A DNA stretch of 64,000 bases from Talinum fruticosum. Taxonomy: Eukaryota > Streptophyta > Magnoliopsida > Caryophyllales > Talinaceae. The position numbers were made by a program, and so were the translations under genes. The stretch is from the NCBI GenBank assembly GCA_021018815.1, contig JAITYX010000009.1, forward strand, positions 3,536,501-3,600,500. The letters run 5' to 3'. Every line of letters starts with the position of its first letter. Within the stretch, counting starts at the first letter, position 1. Positions 35,552 through 45,635 of the stretch are shown one piece after another. Under the pieces are notes generated by a model, which was not told the DNA's origin, searched no databases, and worked only from the letters and a program-made list of their open reading frames with translations.

Positions 35552-36589
35552 TTCAACATTATGTCATTAATTCATCAAACATTAATAATAGTGAATTATA
35601 TACACGCACAATGGTATACGTAGAAGATAAAAATTCCGACCACTATGTAGCAAAAATCCAAATCTATAACCCAAGAGCCCACCAAGACAAGTAGTTTTTT
35701 TTGTGGGAGTAAGAGGAAGAGGGGGATGGTTCGGATGTAGCATGAGACAAATTTAACATTGTACTATATTGCGAGAATAATTGAAAAGCAATATCTTTGT
35801 AAGATGATCTTAGTCGGGGTAGAAATTCTCATATGCGCAGCTTTTCTCGAGTGCATATGGCGGAATAAAATCGAGTCCTAGAACCCATGAAAGAACATGA
35901 AACAACATCTAAGCCTATTAAAATGAATAGATAGCGTAATGAAATGCATTAACCAAACACGTTCATCAATCAGCCTTCCTTCTCATACACGAGCCATGTG
36001 GCCATCATTAACAACAGATTCTATCAAAACACTCATGGTCTTAGTTGTTCATATGCTATTCTCCGACTGGATGTTTCTTATAAATTAAGCTCAAAACCTC
36101 TAAAGCACAGACATCAAGTCCGAGCAATGATAAAGGTAAAGTCTATGACCAACAAACTATCGAAACTTCTCATATTTCATCTCATTGCAAGGAAGATCAA
36201 AACAGAATAAATTATCATCATTATGACAATTTTGCATTCAAAGAGTACATTTGCAACACAAACGAGGTGCCAAAAGCCCACTACTGGCTAAAATATCGGA
36301 AAAACATACTCAAACTCATTGTCAATGAATACATTAACAAATCTAAAATCAACAAAAACTAAACCACAGCTAGATGTAAGCCTTATATACACTCACCATG
36401 GTGAGATGTAGCAGAATTAAGGGGAAGAAACGACCACCAACAAGAACAATCGGGGGCACGGGCTAGCTACAATCGCACAAAAATTGAGCAAATCGGGAAC
36501 TTGTTCGTTTTTTAACATATAAAATCAACAAAAACTTAATACTCACAGCTTGGGTGCCCGGAAAATAGCCGGAGGAAAAGAGCGAGGGT
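35552..36589. other. hAT interior upstream of the transposase ATG, no gene seen
   Basis: AT-rich DNA between the GC-rich leader-like zone and the ATG at 35551. It could hold a first intron of the transposase gene, but I could not pick a reliable acceptor. No coding frame is supported. Confidence 0.35.
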
Positions 36590-36800
36590 AGGGCAAGAAC
36601 CACCGCGAGGAACTGTAGCAAGCACAAGCGAGTCGGTGAGAGAGCGAGAGCGACCGCAATAACCGAGTGAGTGAGAGAGAGCAGCGGCGAGGGCGGGGCA
36701 AGAACCGCCGGCGAGAGAGGACTCGAGGTACCGTAGCAGCGCAAGCGAGTCGGTGAGAGAGCGAGAACGGCCGCGACGAACCGAGTGAGAGACGACAGCA
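36590..36800. repeat. Two-copy GC-rich repeat in the 5' region of the hAT element
   Basis: CAAGCGAGTCGGTGAGAGAG followed by CGAGA(G/A)CG(A/G)CCGC occurs at about 36617-36656 and again at 36739-36774, with more similarity around them (unit about 120 bases). The zone lies upstream of the transposase on its strand and may be its leader and promoter. The long frames here (36463-36954) are low-complexity by-products. Confidence 0.6.
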
Positions 36801-37017
36801 GACGCCAGGCAATGGCGAACTCTGGGGCAAACGCCGGCGACGGATCGTAGAAGAGAGAAAGAGAAGGGAGCGAGAGGATGGCAGGCGACGGAGGAGACAC
36901 GGGAGAGAAGGGAGCGAGAGGAGAGGCGAGACGCACGGAAAGCGAGCAAAGCAAATAAAGATCGAAGGCCGGGTATAGTTAGGGTTTGATTTTTTTTTTT
37001 TTTATAAAACCGAGTAA

Positions 37018-37175
37018 CTGGGCCGGACCGGGACCGGGTCCAAGAATTTACTACCCGGTCCTAGACCCGGTTATAACCGGGTCCTACAAATTGGACCCGG
37101 TCCCGGTCCCGGTCCAACCGGGTCCGGTTCGGACCCGCCGAGTCCAGACCGGTTCCGAGTCCGGAACCGGCACTC
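37018..37175. repeat. Right subterminal ACCGG/CCGGT-rich repeats of the hAT element
   Basis: Mirror of the left zone: CCGGACCGGGACCGGGTCC and similar motifs, down to CCGGTTCCGAGTCCGGAACC. The density and motif match the left end. Confidence 0.75.
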
Positions 37176-38599
37176 CGAATTTTTGCTCACCCCTACTTGG
37201 AGGGAGTTGGAGTTGGACCAAGGATGAAAAGTATCCTACATTCAAGATTTATCAAGAAACGAGCAAGCAAGAACGAAAAGCAGCAAGAAAATGGATGAAA
37301 AACAATGCATTATCAAGGTTGGAGTCCACCATAGGCGAGCCCACGGGCAGTCCCACAGGCTGTGGATAAGGGCAACAAGCTAAACAAGTGTGATAAAAAG
37401 TTCTCTAAAGCATATTTTGAGGTAATTTTAAGATTAAAGAGGCATACCGAGGTCACACAGTTGAGGGTTGATCTCAAGAAGTCTATTCCATGGATCTTAG
37501 GGCGTTGAAGATAGACCTTAGCCCATGATACTGGAGGCCGAAAATGTGGGATGATTCGTTGAATCGGGAGAAAGACATGGGAAATATTAGTATAATCACG
37601 GCTGCATGATCACAATGGAGCAAGTTTTTTCTATCCACACAAGATGAAAAATACTTTGGAGAAAAGGAGAATTTAAGCATAACTCCCTCAACAATCTTCC
37701 ACAAACCATACAACGGTAAATGGTTGGTTGAATCCAACTCCGGTCTTGTGTCTTGCATACTCGGTACGGAGGCCCTTAATGAGGCAAGTATATGCAGGAT
37801 CACCCTAGTTGAGCTCCTTTATTTTATCGAGGTCCACTAAGTTCACCAAGTAGTGAACATGAACCTTAGCAGCTTGATCGGAAAAAGAATCGTACTCAAG
37901 AGAAGAGCAAGCACGATTCGGACTTGTTGTTGAGAAGAATGTCGAGGCCAAAACCTAACATCCTCAAAGGCCTAAAAAGAACGGTATATTTAGAGAAATT
38001 TTCTCGAGGAAAACTATTAGTTACGGGCCAAAGAGGTGACGAAGATAGTCATGGTTTTTATACAAATTCCGGTCATAAGCTAGAGGTTCTCCCGAAAAGC
38101 CCAAATAGGGTAAAACGGCAAAATCAAAGGCGTTATTTTCATTCCCTAAGGGGAGATGAAAAGTGTTGGTAGTGCCCCAAAACGCTCACTAATGGGCGTG
38201 ATGGGATCCCTCTCCCTTTTATCGGTGAGGTGGTTCAAGGTAAGGAAAAGAGGACCAAACTCGACACTATGCATGACATCCTTAAGACGAAAGTTCATCC
38301 TCCTACATGTCTTCATGAATTTGGGAATAGCTCCACTACTCGAATTGAGCCTTTCGCAAGACAAGAATCCAAGAAGATTTTTAGTTAAAGAGCTACTCTC
38401 AATAAGCAAAGGAAGAAACTTAAACCAATTAGCTTACCGAAGGAGTGCTAGCAAGCGAAGAAACATGACTCTAAGCCTCCACCAAGAGATCACTTGGATT
38501 CCACTCGTTCGCGAGATGCCATTCCCGTTCAAGGAAGTTGTCTTTAACAAGTTTGTCAGCTCTAGATCTCCCTGCAGGATGGGCTTTTCTCCTAGACAT

Positions 38600-39351
38600 T
38601 TTGGAAGAAAAGATTTTGAGAACCAACTATTTTTTAAGAAGAAACAAAGTAAGAGAGCACGAGAAGAATACAAGAGAAGATGAAGAGTAAGTGTGCAAGA
38701 TGAACACACCAAGCACCCTCTTTTGTAGGCAAACTTGGTCAAGTCAGCCAACCCTATAAGATAAGAGTCAAGCAAGTACTTGGGAGACCAAGGGAATCTG
38801 ATAGAAGCACGCCGGGGGCCAGGCTCGCCAAAGGCGGGACGACGTCGGCCACAAGGTGGCGTGATGTCCTATTGACGACAACTTTGTAACTCTAGCCTGT
38901 CCTCCTAGCTTGTAGAGTCCCATCAACCATGGTATGTGACTCCTTTGCATCTTGTGCATGCAAGTGGGAGTTTTCGGACCCACCAATAAGCTTTTTAGAT
39001 TAGATTTTTCAATATGTTTTCGAACAAATTATTCGGGTAAAACACTAAACTTTCATCAATTTGATTATATATTAACAAGTATGTTAGTACAGCAGATCAT
39101 TTAGCCAAGCTTCAAATAAAAGAACGATCAAAGTTTCGGGATCAAAATATACCAATCTTCGAGGCTCGATCAAGCTAAGCTTAAGAGCCTCTTACCGAAC
39201 TTCGAACGCATGCGTCGCGATCAAGTCCAGGCCCTATTTTGGAATTCAAGTTCGACTATAACCAATTCTAAGCATTTCACAATAACTAATATCAAAAATT
39301 GAGGTAAGTACCATTTAGTGTCTACGTTGACCATTTATCTTTTTAAACTCG
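38600..39351. other. Region between antisense gene 1 and the 3' LTR of element 2
   Basis: Holds the promoter of antisense gene 1 and, further right, a stretch shared in inverted form with 42975-43370 (for example TTGAGGTAAGTA and AACAAGTATGTTAGTACAGCAGAT). No gene on the plus strand; the frame 38156-38683 (+) is the shadow of the antisense gene. Confidence 0.45.
38720..38727 (-). promoter_or_regulatory. Degenerate TATA box of antisense gene 1 (element 2)
   Basis: Minus-strand GCCTACAAAAGAGG lies about 120 bases before the ATG at 38599. The same place in the opposite-strand copy reads GCCTATAAAAGGATG (43589-43603), so this TATA box has lost one T to C. Confidence 0.5.
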
Positions 39352-39369
39352 GTCAAAGCGGGGGCTAAT
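39352..39369 (+). other. Polypurine tract of gypsy element 2
   Basis: CAAAGCGGGGGCTAAT stands directly before the LTR start at 39370. The opposite-strand element has the equivalent TCGGGGCTAA. This is where plus-strand DNA synthesis would start. Confidence 0.6.
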
Positions 39370-41367
39370 TGTGGACACCTAAAAGTGTCGTCTCTTATCT
39401 CTTTAATTCTAGATTTTATTCTTTTTGGCCCGATGATGTAATCACGAGTCCTGTTTGAAGATTTGGATGTTGGATTGTGTTTGATTGGTGCGACGAAGCC
39501 GATAAACCACAAAGAACTCCCAAGCACCACATAAATAGCCTTTTGCCTTGGGTAGATCCAAAAATCCCCCTTTCTTTCGGACAATCCAAGTCGGGCCAAG
39601 CCTTCGGAGATAACGGAGTCCAATGCTATGTGCCGGGAAATTCCAAGTTTAGAATATTACATTTTTCTTTTGTCTAAGAAGACAAGGAGCTGAAGACCTG
39701 AAGACGGCATTAAAACATTGCATTTCATGATCATGAGCATTAAAGTTCTACGTTTAAGCTCCATAAAATAGTCCACACGAGACTATGAGTTTTTCCCCTC
39801 AAAACGAAGTCGTGGCCGGCGCCTACAACCTTGAACTTTTAAGTGAAAGGCCGTGTTTTGGCTTGGAGAATCCCTTGGAAACATGCCTAGGGCACGAAAC
39901 CCTAGGCAAGCCCCGGTGGTCGGCGCCTGCAAACTGGATTCTATTCGGTTTTATCCTTACTTTATCCTCGTAAAATATTGTGAGATTCATCCAGTACAAT
40001 CTTGTGAGATTCTCGCCTAGTTTATTTGCAGATCGCTTGGATGATTGGTCGAGTGTAAACCCTAGGTTATTTGTGACCTAGGTCTCTCCCTATAAATAGA
40101 GAGCCTTGGCTCTCATTCCCATATGGCTTTCTCCTATGCGTAATGTTGCAGAAAGCTAACCGGAGTAGTCATACCCGAACGTTACTCGCCAAAATTAATT
40201 ATCCCCGTTGACTTTGTGCAAAGAGATAAAGAATATTCAGTTATGCTGATCTCTGGGCACTTATTCAACCGATCCTTCCTACTCCTTACACATTCACCTT
40301 TTACACAATTCACAAAAACAAGCCTTTTCTTTTATTTATCGTCGTCGCATCAAGAGATCCAGTGTAGAGATCCATATCAGCAAGGTGGGACAACCTCGAG
40401 GGCAATCGTTCAGCCTTCAAACGATTATTTAATTTATGTTTTATTTATCACTTTCCTTATTGTGGATTAAAGAGATGTAATCACTTCTTTCAATTCCTCC
40501 CCACTCAATCTTTTAGTTTTTCTCTTTTCTTTCTTTATCGTTTTCTTTACTACTTTCTTTATTACTTTCCTTTAATTCCATTTGGTTGCTTTTTATTATT
40601 GTTTAGCATGTTATATGTTTGTGTTTAGCACATTATTTTAGTATACTAAAACTAGTAATGATCTGTTTTCGAAAGGGCGGAATGGAAGGGTTTTCCAGTA
40701 CATTTCGTACCCTCGCCCTTGGATCCGATTCTCGGTTCAAAGATCGATGGAGTCCAATTTAGCCTCTTTTAGTCTTAGTTTTCCCATACTAAGATTGGAA
40801 GAGTACGTTTTTGTTTTTGTTAGTTTTGTTTCTAAAAAGTGATTGGCGACTTCCCTTTTTTGCTTTATTCTTATTAAAAATGCATCTTAGTTATTTTCTA
40901 ATTATAGTATGAAAAAAGAGATCTGGATCTGTCTTCTAGGCCAAAAGCCGAGGCTGACTGTTTGAGCTGAAGCCCCAGGGCAGCGCCTGTGACTCGCCGA
41001 GTGTAGGTGGTCAACGACCGAGGCTTGGGTCCGGACCGGTGTTTTACCGGTCCGCCCCTAAAGCCTTATTACGACGTAACCCTAATTTTTAAGTTTTATT
41101 TGTTCTTCAATTAGGAGATAATATCCCGAGAATTCTGAAAATAACTTATAAAATAAAATGATTAATAAAACGCCAATCGATTCAATTTGATTTAAATTGT
41201 TAATTTGACTTAATAAAATTCGAAACTCTTAATAAAAGATAAATCCCCATATTCTAAAATTTATCTTTCAAAATTCGAATCCTTTTCAAACCCCATTTTC
41301 CAAAACCAAGAATGCCAAAAGCACGTGGGGAAGCTCGGTCCGGTCCGCCTAGGTCATGGTTCCTACA
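39370..41367 (+). repeat. Gypsy LTR 3 (3' LTR of element 2)
   Basis: Starts TGTGGACACCTAAAAGTGTC and ends GTTCCTACA, 1,998 bases, nearly the same length as LTR 1. It keeps the TATA box (TATAAATA, 40091-40098). By eye it is closest to LTR 2. No 5-bp duplication pairs its right flank (TCGGC) with the left flank of LTR 1 (GCTCT). Confidence 0.85.
40091..40098 (+). promoter_or_regulatory. TATA box of gypsy LTR 3
   Basis: CCCTATAAATAGAGAGCC sits at the same place as in LTR 1. It is intact here, deleted in LTR 2 and changed to TATAGATA in LTR 4. Confidence 0.65.
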
Positions 41368-41368
41368 T

Positions 41369-42968
41369 CGGCGATAAGGGTGCCGGCCACGAGTCACGAA
41401 TGAAGGAATCAGTCTGTAACCTTTGGCTCTGGCAGGCGATTTGGGAGCCCAAATTTATTTACTCGTAGTAAGAAAACCGGAGATCCAATTTAAATAGAAA
41501 CAAAATATAAAAAGAGAGGAGTCGCTAGTCGGTTTTAGGAAAGAAAAACTAACAAAAAGAAAAATGAAAATTTGCTCTTTCGATCTTAGTGAGACCAAAA
41601 AGGCCAAAAGTGACTCCATTGGTCTCATAACCGAGAATCGGATTCGGGGCGAGGGTACGAAACATAGGGAAAACCTTTTCGCTCCGCCTCGTCCAAGGAC
41701 GACCATTACTAGTTTGAGTAGTGTATTAAAATAACATACTAAACACAAGCACACAACATATTAAATGAAATTAAAGCAACCAAAACATGAACGAAAGCAA
41801 ATAAAAGGAAAGTAGTAAAGGAAAATTAAAGCGAAAGAAAAGAAAAGCGAGAAACTTATAAAGGTTACATCGGGCGGGAGGAAATAAAAGCGATACAACT
41901 TTCCGATCCATAATACGTAAAGCGATAAAAGCATAAAATAAAGAATCATTTGAAGGCCGAATTGATGCCCTCGGGTTGTCCGACCTGCTGATCCGGATCT
42001 CGAGCATTGGATATGTTGACGTGACAGCGGTGAATTAAGGACGAGTGCTTTTTTTGAGTTTTGAGTGTAGGTAAGAAGATCGATGATGGAGTATTTTGGT
42101 TCGGATGTGGTTGGAATAAAAAGTATGAGTAGTAATAAGCTGAAAAGTGGCCAAGGGATCGGAATACAAGAAGAGATATTCATTAGTCGTTAGTCGAATT
42201 TCAAGCAATGTAACGTTAGGAATAAGCCTTCCGGTTAGCTTTTCTCGCAACATAATGCATAAGAGAAAGTCGTGCTAAAATGAGAGCCAAGGCTCTCTAT
42301 CTATAGGGAGAGACCTAGGTCACAAATAACCAAGGGTTACTCTCGGCCAGCCGTCCAAGGCTAAGTAGAAAAAATCAGGCCAAAATCGAAGAGATAAGAC
42401 TAGATAGAACCGGATAAGATCTCGAGTCGGGGCACCGGCCACCCGGGGATACCTAGGGCTTCGTGCCCTAGCGTGCTCGACAAGGGAATCTTCAAGCCGG
42501 AATTTAGTGTTTCACTTAAAGAATGCAGGTAAAGGGTGTCGGCCGTACGACGTCGTCTTGAGAGAGAAGCTCCTAGTCTCGGGCGAAATATTTTGGAGCT
42601 TAAACGTAGCATTTTGATGCTCGTGATCATGAAATGCAATGCTTAACACCGTCTTCGGGTCTTCAGCTACGTGTCGGATTGGACAAAAGTGAAATGCAGA
42701 CTCGAGCTTGGAATTTCCTGGTACACAGACTCGTTGTCTCTGGAGGCTTGACCGGGCTTGGACCGTTTGAAAGAAAAAAGGATTTTGGATTGATCCAAGG
42801 CAAAATGCTATTTATGTGGGTTCTTTGTGGTTTATTGGTTTTCGTCGCACCAATCAAACTTAGTTCGTGATCCAAATCCTCAAACAGGACTCGGGATTTC
42901 ATCGTCGGGTCGACAAATAAACTATCGAATTAAAGGTGATAAGGGAGGACACTTTTTTGGTGTCTATA
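41369..42968 (-). repeat. Gypsy LTR 4, opposite orientation, 3' truncated
   Basis: On the minus strand it starts TATAGACACC (42968, the usual TG changed to TA) after the polypurine tract TCGGGGCTAA, and follows LTR 3 through ATTGGTGCGACGAA and the TATA region (TATAGATA) to the AAAAGCC zone. It then ends about 400 bases early, abutting LTR 3. It is the 3' LTR of a minus-strand copy whose antisense gene is read on the plus strand at 43725-45635. The minus-strand frames in it are chance. Confidence 0.7.
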
Positions 42969-43590
42969 GTTAGCCCCGACTTTGATCGAATATGAAATAC
43001 GAAGGGTCAAAGTAGACACTAAAGGATACTTACCTCAATTCCGTATGATGATTTTAATATTGATTATTGTGTAATATCCGGAATTGGTTGTTATTGAACC
43101 CGAACTCCAAGATGGGGCCTGGACTTGATTGCGATGCATGCATTCTAAAGTCCGGTAAGATGGTCCTAAGCTTGGCTTGATCGGAGCCTAAAGCTTGGTG
43201 GATTCGATGCTGAAGCTTGACTTGATAATCTGCTGTACTAACACACTTGTTAGTAGATAATCATATTGAAGAAAGTTTAGTGCTTTTACCTGAATAATTT
43301 AGTCGAAAACATACTAAAAATCTAATTTGAAAAACTGATTTGGTGGGTCCAACAGCTCCCACTTGCATGCAAATGATGCCAAGAAGGCACATGCCACGAC
43401 CGATGGGACTTCACAAGCTAGGCCACCGATTAGGGCTGTAAAGTCGCCATCGAGGGACACCACTCGTGCCTCATGGCTGGCCGACTCCTTTGGCGAGCTT
43501 TGCCCGGTGTGCTCCGCCGGATTCCCGTGGTCTCCCTTGCCCTTTTTGACTCTTGTCTTGCATGCTTGGCTTGGCTTGACTGAATGGGCC

Positions 43591-43598
43591 TATAAAAG
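43591..43598 (+). promoter_or_regulatory. TATA box 1 of antisense gene 1 in element 3
   Basis: GGGCCTATAAAAGGATGCTT, followed by a CT-rich leader (CTTACCTCTCTCTTACATTC) and exon 1 about 130 bases later. Confidence 0.6.
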
Positions 43599-43724
43599 GA
43601 TGCTTGGTGTGTTTATTTTGCATACACTTCGCTTACCTCTCTCTTACATTCTTGCCTTACTCTTGTGAATTCTTGCTTTACTCTTATTGAAAACTAGTTG
43701 GTTTTCAAAATCTTCTCTTAAAAA

Positions 43725-45635
43725 ATATCTAGGAGAAAGGCTCATCCTTCGGGGAGGACAAGAGTTGAGAAGTTTGTCCAAGATAACTTCCTTGAATGGG
43801 AATGGCGTCCTTATAACGAATGGAATCCAAACGATCTCTTGGTGGAGGTTGAAAATCACGTTTCTTCACTTGCCATTACTCCTTCGGTAAGCTAGTTGGC
43901 TTAAACTTCTACTTTTGCTCATTTAGAGAAGTTCTTCTACTAAAAATCTTGTTGGATTTTTGTCTTGTAGAATGGCTCAATTCGGAGTAGTGGAGCCATA
44001 CCCAAATTTATGGAGACACCACCGTGCCTCGTGGCTGGCGTCGGCCAGCCCTTTGGTAGGCTTGGCCCCAACGTGCTCTATCGGATTCTCGTGGTCTCCC
44101 TCGCCCTTTTTAACTCTTGTCTTGCATGCTTGGCTTGACCCAAATGGCCTATAAAAGGATGCTTGATGTGTTCATTTTGCACACACTTCACTTACCTCCC
44201 TCTTACATTCTTACCTTGCTCTTGTGCATTCTTGCTTTGCTCTTATCGAAAACTAGTTAGTTTTCAAAATCTTCTCTTAAAAATAATTTCTAGGAGAAAG
44301 GCTCATCCTTCGGGAGGACAAGATCCGAGAAGTTTGTCCAAGATAACTTTGTTGAACGGAAATGTCATGCATAATGTAGAAAAATGCATTATCCTCTTGA
44401 AGATGTCATGCACAATGCTAGGTTTGGCTCTCTCTTCCATACTTTAAACCATCTTTGTGATAAAAGAGAACGGTATCCCATTAGGGACACTAGTGAGTGC
44501 TTTTGGGATACCACTAACACTTTCCACCTTCCTTTGGGGAAATGACCATTACTCCTTTTGACTTTGCCGTTTTATCCGGTTTGGGCTTCTCGGGGAGTCT
44601 CTAGCTTATGACCGAAGTTTGTATAAAAATCATGACTATCTTCATCATCTCTTTGGTCCCGTGGCTAGTAGGTTTCCTTGGGAAAACTTCTTTAAATACA
44701 CCATTTTTTTTTTCGAGGCTTTTGAGGATGTTAGGTTACGCCTTGACATTCTCCACACAACAAGTTCGAATCGTGCTTGCTCTCTTATTGAGCATAGTTC
44801 TGTTTTTCGACCAAGCCTCTAAGGTTCATGTTCACTATTTGGTGAACTTAGCGAACCTTGACAAAATAAAGGAGCTTTACTCAGGGTGCTCTTGCGTACA
44901 CTTGCCTCATAATTGGCCTCCGTGCCGGTGTGCGACACACCAAACCCGAGATAAACTTAACCAACTATCTTCTATTGTGTGGCTTGTGGAAGATTAGAGG
45001 TATTCTTCATTTATTCTCAATATATTTTATCTTACATGGATAAAAATCTTACTTTGTTTGCAAAATGTAGCCATGGTTGTACGAATACTTCCCACACCTT
45101 TTATCCCGAGTCAATGAATCATCAAACGTTTTCGGCCTCCATATCATAGGCTAGGATTTACCTTCAATAGCCCAAAATCCATGATATAGGCTTCTTGAGA
45201 TCTGCCCTCAACCGCACAACTTCGGTATGTTTACTTTAGGCTCAAAATTAACCTCAAAATTGTGCCTAGAAAACTTTAACTTCATTAATTAGCTGGCTGC
45301 CACTGCCCACTGCCCACTGCCTGTGGTGGACCTTGTGGGCTCGGCTACGGCTGGCACTAGCCTTGGTTGTACACGGTTTATGCTCGTTTTCTTGTTGCTT
45401 TTCACTTTTGCTTGGTTATTTCCTTATGAATCCTATATGTGCAAGCCAACTTCCATTGTTGGGCTCAAGTCCAACTCCCTCCAAGTGTAATTATAACGCG
45501 AGAGTTAAGTGAAAGGAGGATCCTATTTGAGGGTCCTTTTGGGTTTTATTGGTACCTTGGTGAGAGAGTCACACCTCAAATCCGGGTCAATAGATGACCT
45601 CCGTTTGTACCTCTTGATCCATCATAAACCAAGTT
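43725..45635 (+). pseudogene. Antisense gene 1 of element 3 (plant-mobile-domain-like), plus strand
   Basis: Exon 1 at 43725-43886 (SRRKAHPSGRTRVEKFV...NEWNPNDLLVEVEN) has lost its ATG (ATA). It is followed by a clean intron 43887-43970 (GTAAGC...CTTGTAG) into AATGGCTCAATTCGG. After the duplication, the mobile-domain part reads DVMHNARFGSLFHTLNHL, LPLGEMTITPFDFAVLSGLG (44520-44580), YKNHDYLHHLFGP and ACSLIEHSSV to about 44820, then LVHLANLDKI-like and a WYLGERVTPQI block near 45550. Broken by shifts and by copia A at the end. This copy proves the intron of the family. Confidence 0.65.
44150..44157 (+). promoter_or_regulatory. TATA box 2 of antisense gene 1 in element 3 (duplicated promoter)
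   Basis: TGGCCTATAAAAGGATGCTT is repeated with the same leader after a segmental duplication. Confidence 0.6.

Larger units (their letters stand above)
32770..37195 (-). mobile_element. hAT-superfamily transposon with perfect 8-bp target duplication CTTGGAGG
   Basis: Ends TAGGGCTGAGC (32770) and GCTCACCCCTA (37195) are inverted copies with one mismatch, flanked by CTTGGAGG at 32762-32769 and 37196-37203. An 8-bp duplication and TAGGG-type ends are hallmarks of hAT elements. Subterminal zones are packed with ACCGG/CCGGGT motifs. Inside is a minus-strand transposase with BED finger, core and C-terminal dimerisation domain. The perfect duplication and near-intact gene suggest a young insertion into antisense gene 1. 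Confidence 0.92.
31599..38599 (-). pseudogene. Antisense gene 1 of gypsy element 2 (plant-mobile-domain-like), with intron, split by hAT
   Basis: Exon 1 runs 38599-38438 (MSRRKAHPAGRSRADKLV...NEWNPSDLLVEA) to a donor CTTCG|GTAAGC. An intron of about 83 bases follows (the acceptor AG is mutated here). Exon 2 starts near 38354 with the mobile-domain part: VMHSVEFGPLFLTLNHL, a GEMKITPFDFAVL motif and YDRNLYKNHDYLRHLFGP (38280-37990). It continues past 37500, is cut by the hAT element at 37195-32770, resumes with FGFCWYLGERVTPQIWV (32720-32670), and ends STSVLEDFRNYIF... at the stop 31601-31599. The GEMTIT-type motif marks the aminotransferase-like plant mobile domain. Frames are broken. Role in the element unknown. 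Confidence 0.6.
20315..41367 (+). mobile_element. Ty3/gypsy (Tat-lineage) element 2: gag-pol, two antisense genes, 3' LTR
   Basis: Order: LTR 2, short leader, gag, protease, RT, RNase H, second RNase H, integrase (ending 29043), spacer, antisense gene 2 (31024-29570), antisense gene 1 (38599-31599, split by a hAT element), polypurine tract and LTR 3. Dual RNase H domains and antisense genes between pol and the 3' LTR point to the Tat lineage (Ogre/Retand/TatIV/V group). All coding parts carry stops or shifts, so the copy is dead. Confidence 0.75.
43455..44365 (+). repeat. Tandem duplication of promoter, leader and exon 1 of antisense gene 1
   Basis: Copy 1 starts near 43455 (GAGGGACACCAC), copy 2 near 44012 (GGAGACACCACC). 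Both share CATGGCTGGC-like, GTGGTCTCCCT(T/C)GCCCTTTTT, the TATA box, the leader and exon 1. The short GACACCAC match at the joint suggests how it arose. Copy 2 stops at about 44365. Confidence 0.7.
42969..45635 (-). mobile_element. 3' internal part of a minus-strand gypsy copy (element 3), cut by copia A
   Basis: Contains the LTR-proximal spacer and antisense gene 1 of a third copy, matching element 2 read backwards. It is interrupted at 45636 by copia element A, and the rest lies beyond or was lost. The copia flank AAGTT (45631-45635) would be the left half of its target duplication. Confidence 0.65.

Noticed and set aside
36463..36954. 163-codon minus-strand Leu/Ser/Pro-rich frame
   Set aside because: A low-complexity duplicated GC-rich zone upstream of the hAT transposase; better seen as leader or promoter DNA.
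38156..38683. 175-codon plus-strand frame
   Set aside because: Shadow of the antisense mobile-domain gene, whose exon 1 and domain motifs are on the minus strand.
41368..41400. Possible target duplication joining LTR 3 to LTR 4
   Set aside because: The right flank TCGGC of LTR 3 has no partner at 944-948, and LTR 4 is truncated, so no clean insertion can be read.
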